From Mucilaginibacter pankratovii (lineage in GTDB: Bacteria; Bacteroidota; Bacteroidia; Sphingobacteriales; Sphingobacteriaceae), in NCBI RefSeq assembly GCF_014773265.1, contig NZ_JACWMY010000002.1, forward strand, positions 620,001 through 684,000: a stretch of DNA of 64,000 bases, read 5' to 3'. The notes beneath the pieces are model-generated. The model was given only the letters and a program-made list of their open reading frames with translations, did no database searches and was not told the DNA's origin. Made by a program: the position numbers and the translations under genes. Below, in pieces: positions 40,762 to 48,842 of the stretch. Positions within the stretch are counted from its first letter, which is position 1. Each line of letters starts with the position of its first letter.

Positions 40762-41430
40762 ATGGAGAAGATAAGCGTTGCAATTGTAGACGATCAGAAT
40801 TTATTCCGCCAGAGCTTAGCTTTGCTTATCAACTCGGTAGAAGAATTTACGCTTGTTACCGATAGCGCCGGCGGGCAGGAATTTCTGAATACCCTTAAAA
40901 CCACCACTGCCCCGGTTGATGTTGCTGTGATAGATATGGATATGCCGGGCATGAATGGAATTGAACTAAACAAAGCGCTGCACGAGCAATACCCCGGGAT
41001 AAAAGTTATCATCCTATCGGTACATGTGAATGAGGCGCTTATTACCAAAATGATAAACGCAGGAGCGGCATCGTACCTGGCCAAGAATTGCGATAAAGAC
41101 GAACTGATATTAGCCATTAATACCGTGTATAAAACAGGCTTTTATTTTAATAACGACGCGCTTAATGCCATCCGCAACAGCGCAAACCACCGCAATACTT
41201 CGCAAACTATATTAAGCGGCCTGCAAATAGCGCTAACCCGGCGCGAGAAACAGGTGCTCGAACTTATTTGCAAAGAATTTAATAACGCCGAAATAGCAGA
41301 TCAGCTTTATTTAAGCGTACGCACGGTAGAAGGCCACCGCAATAACCTCATCATTAAAACCAACTGCAGAAACACCGCTGGTTTGGTGCTTTTCGCCATC
41401 AAATTCGGCCTTTTCGAGATCCCCTTTTAA
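40762..41430 (+). CDS. NarL/FixJ-type response regulator
   Basis: 222 residues from the ATG at 40762 (MEKISVAIVDDQN); a TTG at 40741 in the same frame would overlap the kinase gene and adds no conserved residue. Receiver domain about 1-125: acidic pair 'IVDDQN', phospho-Asp in 'VAVIDMDMPGMNG', Lys in 'YLAKNCDKDE'. The C-terminal LuxR HTH reads 'LTRREKQVLELICKEFNNAE' and 'LYLSVRTVEGHRNNLIIK'. It lies 5 bases after the kinase stop. The product probably acts on its own operon and on unlinked targets. Confidence 0.95.
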   Translation: MEKISVAIVDDQNLFRQSLALLINSVEEFTLVTDSAGGQEFLNTLKTTTAPVDVAVIDMDMPGMNGIELNKALHEQYPGIKVIILSVHVNEALITKMINAGAASYLAKNCDKDELILAINTVYKTGFYFNNDALNAIRNSANHRNTSQTILSGLQIALTRREKQVLELICKEFNNAEIADQLYLSVRTVEGHRNNLIIKTNCRNTAGLVLFAIKFGLFEIPF

Positions 41431-41662
41431 AACCACGTACTTATACGTGTTTTTAAAATCGGGTAAAAATGGCAATCCCGCTATTATGTAATTATTAGTT
41501 AATAAAACGGCTGATTTGGTAAATTTACTGTTCTCTCACACAATCACCAGTCCATTAATTAACCCACAATAAAAAACCCACCAACCAAGGAGAAAAACGG
41601 GTGATTTTTTTGGCAACTTAATTTTTATCTTTACGTATAAAAGCATTCGTTAAAGTGGTAAA

Positions 41663-41923
41663 ATGGATATTGTTTACATTAGTAATCAAATTAAGTATGA
41701 TATACTCACCATTTGTGGCAAACCCGCCACAAAGGCTTATAACTTATTAACTGATACTCCGCTTCATTCAATAGGTTATGACGATGATGGTGAATTGTGC
41801 AGAAAACTTGAAAACAAATTACAAATGGTTGCCGAAGAATACCAAACCGGCAGAAGTATCTCTCGTGGGGCCGTATCCAAAAACTTTACCGTTAGACAGT
41901 GCATCGAATTAGTTATTGTATAA
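41663..41923 (+). CDS. Small protein of unknown function before the NACHT-like ATPase
   Basis: 86 residues, no signal or membrane helix: 'MDIVYISNQIKYDILTICGK' at the N-terminus, then an acidic and helical middle ('DDDGELCRKLENKLQMVAEE') and a basic 'SISRGAVSKNFTVRQCIELV' end. I do not recognise it. It is read on the same strand as the STAND ATPase that begins 38 bases further on, so cotranscription is likely. TATCTTTA (about 41624-41631) upstream resembles a -7 element. A toxin, antitoxin, trigger or effector for the ATPase are all conceivable; none can be supported yet. Confidence 0.65.
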   Translation: MDIVYISNQIKYDILTICGKPATKAYNLLTDTPLHSIGYDDDGELCRKLENKLQMVAEEYQTGRSISRGAVSKNFTVRQCIELVIV

Positions 41924-41961
41924 GTAACATCTTATAGTACCTAAAATGATATCATCTGTTC

Positions 41962-43614
41962 ATGACCACATTTTTAACTCATTCCCTCGAAGCGCTTAAA
42001 TCTGCTGTACTTTTAAGTTCGGGCTTTAAAAGCATTGCTCCCGGCGATTGTAAAGTGATCTCTCTTAAAGTATTCGAGCGTACTAAACACAGTATAAGCG
42101 AAACTACGCTAAAGCGTGTATACGGTTTTGCGTACAGCAAATTCCGCCCCTCGTTGTTCACTATAGAAACAATGGCCAAATACTGCGGCTACGAAGGTTG
42201 GGATGATTTTTGCCTTAAGCAGGAAATACAACACGCAGGCAACAACCCAACAAACGCCAACTGGGAAACCCTAAAACAAAATGCTGCCAAAATAACCAAC
42301 TTTACCGTGCAGGCGCTGCAAAACAAAGCAGGTATACCATACGCTCAAACCATACAACGGGAATTTATCGACCGCCACTTTGCTGCTTTTTCGCGAGGCG
42401 ATCATACCGCAACCGTGCTATCGGCACCGGCAGGCTATGGCAAAACTATAGCGCTTTGCCATTGGGTGGAAGAAGCACTGGCGCTAAACGCATCGGGTAT
42501 AACTAACGATGTTGTATTGTTTTTTAGCAGCAGCGCGCTGATGAATGTTTTTTTAAGTGGCCGTAGCCTTAACGACTGGCTTTTGGGATTACTCGGGTAC
42601 GCTACCGACGTAGACCTTCGGTCGCTTTTTGATAACGACCGCCGCAAGGAAGGTAATTTTTACCTGATAATAGACGGCCTGGACGATCATTCCTACAAAT
42701 CGGAGCAATTTCAGCTATTACTTAGCCAGGTAAATGATATCGCCGCTTTACACCAAAATACCGGCTGGTTTAAGCTGATACTTACTATGCGTGCCGCAAC
42801 CTGGGTAAACAATAAACATCAGCTGCAAAACAATCCGGATAACTGGTATACGGCTTTCACCGCCAATAACAGCCACCTGGAAATTAACGTGCCGTTATTT
42901 AGCGCCGCTGAAATAAAGGAGCTGTGCAAAAAGATAAACCCCGGAGAGGAGGTTTGTTTAGCTGAAGATATTGCCGAAAATTTTAATCATCCATTATATT
43001 TCCAATTTTACTACAAACAACATAAAGACGATTTTTCACTTAACAATATCAACCATGTTTGTTTGTATGAGCTGCTCTCTGCATTTGTTTTAAACAAAGT
43101 TTACCTGGGGCCGTATTCGGCTGATAAGCTACTGTTACTGACCGCGCTGGTGGAATTAATGGACTTTAAAAACGGTGTATTTGAGGTTGACAAACTAAAA
43201 GTAAACGGCCTGATAAAACAATGCGCACCGGCTTATCATGACCTGTTAAGCGTTGGTTTTTTAAGAGAATTAAATACCAGTGCCAATCTGCAGTATCATA
43301 CTGTTGTGGAGTTTGTAAACAGTAATTTTTTAGAGCTAACCATAGCCAAAGCCTTACTGCAGAAAAACAACAATGCCTTCGACAGTAAACTTATAGCGCA
43401 AATTAATACCAGTTTTGCTAATGAGCAGCGCAGGTTTGGAATATTAAAATGGTGTGTGATATATGTCACCAAAAGCGGGCAGCAAAATAACCTGGATGTA
43501 CTTGCGAATGCGCTGTTAACCCCTTGCCAAAAATCGGAGCTGCTGCAGTTTTTAAGCGAACTTTTTGAGAAAACAGGCTCACCAATGATAAACGCCGAAG
43601 TGCTTATTAATTAA
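41962..43614 (+). CDS. NACHT-like STAND ATPase with N-terminal helical domain
   Basis: 550 residues, cytoplasmic. The N-terminal region (about 1-90) has 'RTKHSISETTLKRVYGFAYS' and 'ETMAKYCGYEGWDDFC', a module I associate with Bacteroidota regulators that carry an HTH-like helical head. A P-loop NTPase follows: Walker A 'SAPAGYGKTIALCHWVEEA' (about 156) and Walker B 'FYLIIDGLDDHSYKS' (about 232), with 'KLILTMRAATW' as the sensor-1 region typical of NACHT/STAND proteins. The C-terminal 250 residues are helical without clear repeats. STAND proteins act as switches in signalling, cell death and phage defence. There is no recognisable effector domain, unlike known bacterial NLR defence proteins, so any immune role is a hypothesis. 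Confidence 0.85.
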   Translation: MTTFLTHSLEALKSAVLLSSGFKSIAPGDCKVISLKVFERTKHSISETTLKRVYGFAYSKFRPSLFTIETMAKYCGYEGWDDFCLKQEIQHAGNNPTNANWETLKQNAAKITNFTVQALQNKAGIPYAQTIQREFIDRHFAAFSRGDHTATVLSAPAGYGKTIALCHWVEEALALNASGITNDVVLFFSSSALMNVFLSGRSLNDWLLGLLGYATDVDLRSLFDNDRRKEGNFYLIIDGLDDHSYKSEQFQLLLSQVNDIAALHQNTGWFKLILTMRAATWVNNKHQLQNNPDNWYTAFTANNSHLEINVPLFSAAEIKELCKKINPGEEVCLAEDIAENFNHPLYFQFYYKQHKDDFSLNNINHVCLYELLSAFVLNKVYLGPYSADKLLLLTALVELMDFKNGVFEVDKLKVNGLIKQCAPAYHDLLSVGFLRELNTSANLQYHTVVEFVNSNFLELTIAKALLQKNNNAFDSKLIAQINTSFANEQRRFGILKWCVIYVTKSGQQNNLDVLANALLTPCQKSELLQFLSELFEKTGSPMINAEVLIN

Positions 43615-43632
43615 AAAAGGCCATTGCCGGCT

Positions 43633-44079
43633 TTAAAACTTAAAGAAAAACACCACCAACTGCAGCACTATATTGCCATACACGCCAGCCAGCACATCAT
43701 CCATCATCACCCCTGCCCCACCGGGTAAGGCTTCCATTTTGCGGATACCAAGAGGCTTTAAAATATCAAAAAAACGGAACAGCACCAGGCCTGCCAACAG
43801 CAAGTAAAGATTTGCCGGGATGAATAACATGGTCACCAACATACCCGCTACTTCGTCTATCACCACACGATAGCTGTCTTTACCCCATTCGGGTTCTACT
43901 TTGTTGCCAACATAAATACCCAGGAAGGTAATGAGTACCGTAACTAAAAATAAGATATAGGAAGGGTAAATATTCAGCTGCCATATTGCCCAGATAAGCG
44001 GGCAGGTTACAATGGCTGCAAGCGTACCGCCGCCCTTTATGTAGCCTATCCCAAATATGGATGCGATCAGTTTATTCAT
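43633..44079 (-). CDS. pgpA: Phosphatidylglycerophosphatase A
   Basis: 148 residues with four membrane segments. Family motifs are 'FGIGYIKGGGTLAAIV', 'YRVVIDEVAGMLVTMLFIP' and 'FRFFDILKPLGIRKMEALPG', the last two with the conserved Asp, Glu and Asp of the active site, followed by 'GGAGVMMDDVLAGVYGN'. It dephosphorylates phosphatidylglycerophosphate in phospholipid synthesis at the inner membrane. It follows TerC by 11 bases on the same strand, so it is transcribed with the Ter cluster although its known role is housekeeping. It is convergent with the NACHT-like gene. Confidence 0.93.
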   Translation of the reverse strand: MNKLIASIFGIGYIKGGGTLAAIVTCPLIWAIWQLNIYPSYILFLVTVLITFLGIYVGNKVEPEWGKDSYRVVIDEVAGMLVTMLFIPANLYLLLAGLVLFRFFDILKPLGIRKMEALPGGAGVMMDDVLAGVYGNIVLQLVVFFFKF

Positions 44080-44090
44080 ACCCCCGGTAC

Positions 44091-44909
44091 TTAGCTTTTA
44101 TTTAAAACATCTTCCGCAGCTTCAGCAACTTCAGGTTCTATCGTATGTTTTTTAGGGAAGTTAAACAGCAGGGAAGTAATAACAGGGATCAGGAAGATAG
44201 CTACAGTAAATACCGATACGGCAATATCCGCAGTTTCGCCTTCCATAAATTTAGAGAACGGTGTCTCGGGATAAAAGTGGATGTATAAAGATGATGTGAG
44301 TTTAATCCCCAATACCCCAATCACAATAAAAGCAACGGTTTCTAAAAAGGTGAATTTCTCCATCAGCTTTACAAATGCCTGTGCCACAAAACGCATGGCC
44401 AATATACCGATGAACACCCCTGTATAGATCAGGAACACGTGATCGGTAAAGGCGACGGCGGCAAATACGTTATCTATAGAGAACGCAAGATCCATCAACT
44501 CTACCAATGCAACGGTTGCCCAAAAGGTGCCTATCAACCCAACGGTTGATTTGTACAGCCAGTTTTTTTCTTTATCAACGCTTTCAGCCTCGCCTGCTTC
44601 TTTGGTTTGTAGTTTGCCTTTAAAGTAGTCGAAAGCGAGGTATAACAGGTAAAGTCCGCCCAGTGGTTTCAACCACCATATTTTTACCAGCCATGCGGCT
44701 AAAAACAAACATACGCCGCGCAGCACATAAGCGCCAATAATACCATATTTAAGTGCCCTGCTGCGCTGTTTTGGTGGCAGATCTATCACCATAGTAGCCA
44801 GCACCGCGGCGTTATCCACCGAAAGTAGGCTCTCGATAACGATCAGGTTCAGTACAATCAGTAAACCAGCTTTAATATCTTCCCCAAGCAGGGTGTGTAA
44901 AATATCCAT
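44091..44909 (-). CDS. terC: TerC-family integral membrane protein
   Basis: 272 residues with about seven helices. The two intramembrane acidic motifs of TerC are clear: 'IESLLSVDNAAVLATMVIDL' near the N-terminus and 'LAFSIDNVFAAVAFTDHVFL' in the middle, with the preceding 'WATVALVELMD'. TerC proteins are linked to tellurite resistance and to metal (manganese) handling or membrane-bound complexes with TerD/TerB proteins. It lies 12 bases after an unrecognised gene of the same cluster, and is followed by pgpA. Confidence 0.93.
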   Translation of the reverse strand: MDILHTLLGEDIKAGLLIVLNLIVIESLLSVDNAAVLATMVIDLPPKQRSRALKYGIIGAYVLRGVCLFLAAWLVKIWWLKPLGGLYLLYLAFDYFKGKLQTKEAGEAESVDKEKNWLYKSTVGLIGTFWATVALVELMDLAFSIDNVFAAVAFTDHVFLIYTGVFIGILAMRFVAQAFVKLMEKFTFLETVAFIVIGVLGIKLTSSLYIHFYPETPFSKFMEGETADIAVSVFTVAIFLIPVITSLLFNFPKKHTIEPEVAEAAEDVLNKS

Positions 44910-44921
44910 ATATAGGTCTTA

Positions 44922-45899
44922 TTAAATTAAATCGGTATTAAGCATTGTTTTTAAAATGTTTGCCTGCACATCAAAGCTATTCATATGCTGCAGAAAATCA
45001 ACATCGGCAATTTTTTTATAATCCTCATCCAAAAGGTTTATCACCTCTGCCGGCAGGTGCGTTTTCATTACGCCGGCGCTGCTTTGCAGCCTTACATTCT
45101 TATCCAGCAACTCCTGCATCACCCGCTCTTTTTTGGAAAGCTTACTCTGATGCGAAATACTGCCAATTTTAGCGATATCGCAAAATAAAAAAATATTATT
45201 TGAGGGCGAATATAGAAAGTACAGGGCTACTTCCGTGAATTTATAAACTTCTATGGTAATGTCTCCGGTTTTTAAGCCTGCATAAAATTCTATCTTAAAA
45301 CCGTGCTTGTTTAGTTTCCCCATCAGCTTTCGCTGAATGGTGGCGTATTTATCCGTGTACAGGTCGGCCGGGTTGTAACGAAGCAGCTCATCCAGCAATT
45401 CGACCGGGATCTCCGAAAAGTAATCGGGCGCGTACCGCGAACTGAAAAGGTTGATATTTTTGGCGAAAGGATAATCCTCCAGATCGTTGGAAAGCACCTC
45501 GAACAACTTGCGCAGGCTTTGGCTCATCTTTAGCGCCTGCCGTTGTTTATCGTTGGCAAAATCGTTCTCGCTAAAAATGGTATCGTCCATCTGCCCTATC
45601 AGCTCGTTGTTTAGCTGAACTTCATCCAACATTAAGTCGGCCCGGCTCTCGTTGTTTTTCTTGATCTTTTTCAGCAGATCTATTAGGGTAACAGTAAACT
45701 GGAGATGAAACAACTCCAGTTTATTGATATCCAGATCGGGATTGGTTGCAAATAACTGGTGGATTACTTGGGTACGCAGATAAATTTTATAAATGATATC
45801 GTTATTAAAGAACACCGTAAGCAACTGCAGTTTGCTGATGGTACGGGTAGATTCATTTAAAATATTTATCCTGTTTTCATCCATCAATAGTAAGCCCAT
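44922..45899 (-). CDS. Unrecognised cytoplasmic protein of the Ter cluster (325 residues)
   Basis: 325 residues, or 320 from the second Met (MDENRINILNES), without signal or membrane helices. The first half is predicted to be largely helical ('LQLLTVFFNNDIIYKIYLRT', 'FHLQFTVTLIDLLKKIKKNN'). The second half has a beta-rich block 'GFKIEFYAGLKTGDITIEVY' and 'EVALYFLYSPSNNIFLFCDI', and ends with another helix region. I do not recognise a family. Its place between a 226-residue unknown and TerC on the same strand, in a cluster with TerD, TelA, PRTase and HAD proteins, suggests a component of the Ter stress response; that is inference from context only. Confidence 0.8.
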   Translation of the reverse strand: MGLLLMDENRINILNESTRTISKLQLLTVFFNNDIIYKIYLRTQVIHQLFATNPDLDINKLELFHLQFTVTLIDLLKKIKKNNESRADLMLDEVQLNNELIGQMDDTIFSENDFANDKQRQALKMSQSLRKLFEVLSNDLEDYPFAKNINLFSSRYAPDYFSEIPVELLDELLRYNPADLYTDKYATIQRKLMGKLNKHGFKIEFYAGLKTGDITIEVYKFTEVALYFLYSPSNNIFLFCDIAKIGSISHQSKLSKKERVMQELLDKNVRLQSSAGVMKTHLPAEVINLLDEDYKKIADVDFLQHMNSFDVQANILKTMLNTDLI

Positions 45900-45988
45900 T
45901 TAAAATGTAAAAATACAAAAATACTATCGTAGGCACTTATCAGATTTTAAATAGGAAAAAGGTGGTGCGCTAAGCCAAATAAAATATA

Positions 45989-46669
45989 TCAATTAAATTT
46001 CTGCAGGGAAACAATTTCATCCGGCCTCCGCAGTGGATATAAGAAACGGTGCTCAATATGCTGGAGCCCTTGATACCCCCATTTACCATCAACCAATTCT
46101 TGAAGATCGAAATACCTCTCTTCGTTATTTACGATTCCTAATAACACAAGCGTTACCAGTGGATTCAGCAATTGCTTGTTTACAAGCTTTGCCCAAATAA
46201 GTCCGTCATCCGGATGTTTATTGATAATATAATTGCCTACCAGCACAATGAAATTTAACTTATACTTATTAAAAGCTTTTTTCTTTTTTAATAATTTGCA
46301 TATCTCATCAAGGTCTGACGGTTGCGTTAATTCATTTTCATATTTAGCTACATACTTTAACAGATCGTTATTCAGCACTTCTTGAAACTGAAGCAGATTT
46401 TCAAACTTTTCTTTGTTTGCAAAGTAAAAATCGTTGATTTTCTCGTTTGTAGGATAATAGCAATCTGTTCGCCATTTTTCCAACAAAACCGTGTCCTTGG
46501 CTGCCAGGCATTTTGCGAACGGATTGATTGGCATTACTAAATATGTTCCATCACTCAATTTGTAAACCGTGCTTAGGTTGAAATAAACGCGCTCTACAAC
46601 CTCGCCATCCATATGGGATTTCAGCTCGTTTGCTTCAGGCCAATTAAGTATATTGTAGTTCGTTTGCAT
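45989..46669 (-). CDS. Unrecognised protein within the Ter cluster (226 residues)
   Basis: 226 residues, no signal peptide. The N-terminal 55 residues form a possible small beta domain ('DGEVVERVYFNLSTVYKLSD', 'GTYLVMPINPFAKCLAAKD'); the rest is helical and Lys/Asn-rich ('LCKLLKKKKAFNKYKLNFIV' type sequence, 'PDDGLIWAKLVNKQLLNPLV'). I do not recognise it; a resemblance to immunity-type or HEAT-like proteins is only a guess. Its codon use looks more A+T-rich than the flanking telA and terC genes, and a long palindromic element lies directly upstream, so it may have been inserted into the cluster. Confidence 0.7.
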   Translation of the reverse strand: MQTNYNILNWPEANELKSHMDGEVVERVYFNLSTVYKLSDGTYLVMPINPFAKCLAAKDTVLLEKWRTDCYYPTNEKINDFYFANKEKFENLLQFQEVLNNDLLKYVAKYENELTQPSDLDEICKLLKKKKAFNKYKLNFIVLVGNYIINKHPDDGLIWAKLVNKQLLNPLVTLVLLGIVNNEERYFDLQELVDGKWGYQGLQHIEHRFLYPLRRPDEIVSLQKFN

Positions 46670-46774
46670 TGCGAATTATAATAGAAGAGCGTTGCTTGTT
46701 AGCACGAGAAGCCTTTTCCGATTGCCCTACCCGTCATTCTCGCGCCATTGGTGTTTCCTATCGCTCGCATATTT

Positions 46775-46911
46775 GACTCACCCCGACGGCACTATCGTGC
46801 GTCGACCCTCTCTGCTTCGCAAAGAGGGTGAAGAGATTGAATAAAAATACCCCCAATGTCTCCCCTTCTTTGCGCAGCAGAGAGGGGGCGGGGGATGAGT
46901 CGCCTGGCGAC
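46775..46911. repeat. Palindromic intergenic element D
   Basis: GACTCACCCC (46775-46784) pairs with GGGGATGAGTC (46901-46911, one-base bulge). Within it, CCCTCTCTGCTTCGCAAAGAGGG (46806-46828) is itself a hairpin and also pairs with the inverted related sequence at about 46862-46888. The element fills the gap between telA and the 226-residue unknown and is similar in style, though not in sequence, to elements A-C. Confidence 0.7.
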
Positions 46912-46942
46912 GCATACGTGAAAAAGCCTTTCCCCTATTAGT

Positions 46943-48091
46943 TTAACTCACATTGGCCACGTTCTTCTTCAGTTCCGATTCCAAATTCTGCAATTCGGTG
47001 TTCAGTACCCTGCGGTTTTGCGTGCCTTCATCATGTATACGCTTTACCTCTGTAAGCGTCTCAATCAGCGAAGCCGTGGTGCGTTTTAAAGTCTCTAACG
47101 AAACTACGGTTTTTTCGTTTTCCCGTGCAACTTCTATGCTGTTTTGCTTCAGCAAATCGGCATTTTTTTGCAAAATGGTGTTCGTAGTGTCTGATATTTT
47201 CTTTTGCATCTCCACATTTTCCTTTTGCCTGTTCAAAGCAACGGCAATGGTTAATTGGTTTTTCCAAACCGGGATAGTGGTTGATACAATGGACTGCGCT
47301 TTCTCGGCAATAGTAGTATTGTTGTTCTGTACAATTCTTATCTGCGCCAGCGACTGCATCATAATAAAGCGCACCACCTTCAGGTCGGCAAGGCGTTTAT
47401 CCAGGCGATTTACAAAATCGCGCAGGTCGGCAATTTCGTAATCCTCGTAAGCAGCCGGGTTGCCATCCATCACGGCAAGCTGCTCGTTCAGTTCGTTGTA
47501 TTTCAACTGGCCCGAGATAATAAGCTCTTCCATCTGGTGGATGTAGGTAACGTTACTATCAAACATGGTTTGCAGCGATGCATTATCTTTTAATGAGTTT
47601 ACGCGACCAGCCTTAACCTTATTCACAATTTTATCGATGTTGTTTACCACGGTATCATACTTGGCAAACAACTTTTTGGTATCCATTACGATACTTTTTA
47701 AAAACGGAATGGCGGAGATGAATTTGGTGAACGCGCTTTGGTTCAGTTCATCCACATCAATATAATTCAGCTCATGAAGCAGATCGGTAATTAACGTGCC
47801 CACCTCGCCCGAGTTGTAGGTACGCACCGATGTTAAGAACGTATTGCTGTAACGCTCCATCGAATTCTGCACCTCGGTACCGTAGTTCAGTATCGAGTTT
47901 ACGTCCTTCGGGTCGATGGTTTTAGCAATCTCTTTAAACTTTGTTTCCTCGGCCGGGGTAATAGTGGTAAGGTCTACCGTACCATCCTTGGCCAATTTTA
48001 CCGGCGTGGTTGTACCCGGCGCCGGTTGAGGCGGCAGGTTCAGGTCCGGCATGTTCAAATTCAACTCGTTATTGCTTGGGTTAGTTTCCAT
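46943..48091 (-). CDS. telA: Toxic anion resistance protein TelA family
   Basis: 382 residues, cytoplasmic. The TelA domain covers about 40-375, with 'ILNYGTEVQNSMERYSNTFL', 'ELNYIDVDELNQSAFTKFIS', 'DKLFAKYDTVVNNIDKIV'-type helices, and a strongly coiled-coil C-terminal half ('MQKKISDTTNTILQKNADLL', 'RTTASLIETLTEVKRIHDEG'). TelA (KlaA/YaaN) proteins accompany TerD proteins in tellurite resistance and general chemical-stress clusters, often near phage-defence genes. It follows the second TerD gene by 28 bases. Confidence 0.94.
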   Translation of the reverse strand: METNPSNNELNLNMPDLNLPPQPAPGTTTPVKLAKDGTVDLTTITPAEETKFKEIAKTIDPKDVNSILNYGTEVQNSMERYSNTFLTSVRTYNSGEVGTLITDLLHELNYIDVDELNQSAFTKFISAIPFLKSIVMDTKKLFAKYDTVVNNIDKIVNKVKAGRVNSLKDNASLQTMFDSNVTYIHQMEELIISGQLKYNELNEQLAVMDGNPAAYEDYEIADLRDFVNRLDKRLADLKVVRFIMMQSLAQIRIVQNNNTTIAEKAQSIVSTTIPVWKNQLTIAVALNRQKENVEMQKKISDTTNTILQKNADLLKQNSIEVARENEKTVVSLETLKRTTASLIETLTEVKRIHDEGTQNRRVLNTELQNLESELKKNVANVS

Positions 48092-48119
48092 TTTGCTTAA
48101 TGTTGATGCTGTTTACAGC

Positions 48120-48734
48120 TTATAAATAATTTTGTGTCACCGTTTTTACGGTTTCTTCCAGTTTGCGGTCTTTAGTTGGCTCACCAATGGCGTTAAATTT
48201 CCATTCGCCGTTCTTTTTGTAAAACACGCCCAACACCATAGATACATGACCCTTAAAGGCGGCGCCGTTAGCGATATCATACTTTGCGAAAATTTCGGTA
48301 ACGCGTTTTGGCGTACCCTCGTAAATGCGGATAGAGGCGAAAGGTATATCACCAAAATCCTGCCCGCGGAAACTGTTCAGTACAAAGGCAACATAGGTTA
48401 CTGCCGGGCTTAAACGCGAAAAATCTACCGTAATAACTTCGTTATCTATGCCATCATCACCGCCCATATCGCCGGTTAGGTCATCGCCACTGTGGCGTAC
48501 CGATTGGTCTTTAGATTTTAAGTTACCGAAGTAAACTACTTCTAAAAGCCTTTTTTGATCATCGTACAAAGCGCAGCTGGCATCCAGATCCACCGCTTCT
48601 TTGGTGCTGCCAAAGCCAAAAAGGCCTTTCTTTTCTATAGCGCCCCAGTTAATACCTACACATATATTTTGCAGCTTGGCACCATCCGATTTTTCGAGGC
48701 TGATGCGCTGTCCTTTTTGAAGATTAATGGCCAT
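48120..48734 (-). CDS. TerD-family protein
   Basis: 204 residues from the ATG at 48734 (MAINLQKGQRISLEK). A frame 28 codons longer translates the spacer repeat ('HHSLLTTHHSLLTTH') and is artificial. The calcium-binding TerD fold shows 'VDLDASCALYDDQKRLLEVV', 'SGDDLTGDMGGDDGIDNEVI' with the acidic metal loops, and 'FVLNSFRGQDFGDIPFASIR'. TerD domains bind Ca2+ in paired sites and are thought to form stress-response complexes at the membrane with TerC. It is the second of two tandem TerD genes and is followed by telA. Confidence 0.95.
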   Translation of the reverse strand: MAINLQKGQRISLEKSDGAKLQNICVGINWGAIEKKGLFGFGSTKEAVDLDASCALYDDQKRLLEVVYFGNLKSKDQSVRHSGDDLTGDMGGDDGIDNEVITVDFSRLSPAVTYVAFVLNSFRGQDFGDIPFASIRIYEGTPKRVTEIFAKYDIANGAAFKGHVSMVLGVFYKKNGEWKFNAIGEPTKDRKLEETVKTVTQNYL

Positions 48735-48745
48735 CTTGTTGTTTT

Positions 48746-48842
48746 TATGAGTTGTGAGTAGTGAATGGTGAGTAGTTAATAGAGAGTGGTGAACAGTTAA
48801 TGGTATTGATTTTGGCAACCACTCACCACTCCCTACTCACTA
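48746..48842. repeat. Short-motif repeat E between tandem terD genes
   Basis: The 105-base spacer consists largely of degenerate copies of GTGAGTAGTGAATGG and AGTTAAT-type words on one side, and their inverted form ACTCACCACTCCCTACTCAC (about 48823-48842) on the other. The result is a stem with imperfect internal direct repeats. It separates the two terD genes that would otherwise be tightly spaced. Confidence 0.6.

Noticed and set aside
48735..48818. N-terminal extension of the second TerD protein with His/Leu/Thr repeats
   Set aside because: The extension is translation of the degenerate spacer repeat; the TerD fold starts at the ATG at 48734, matching its paralogue.
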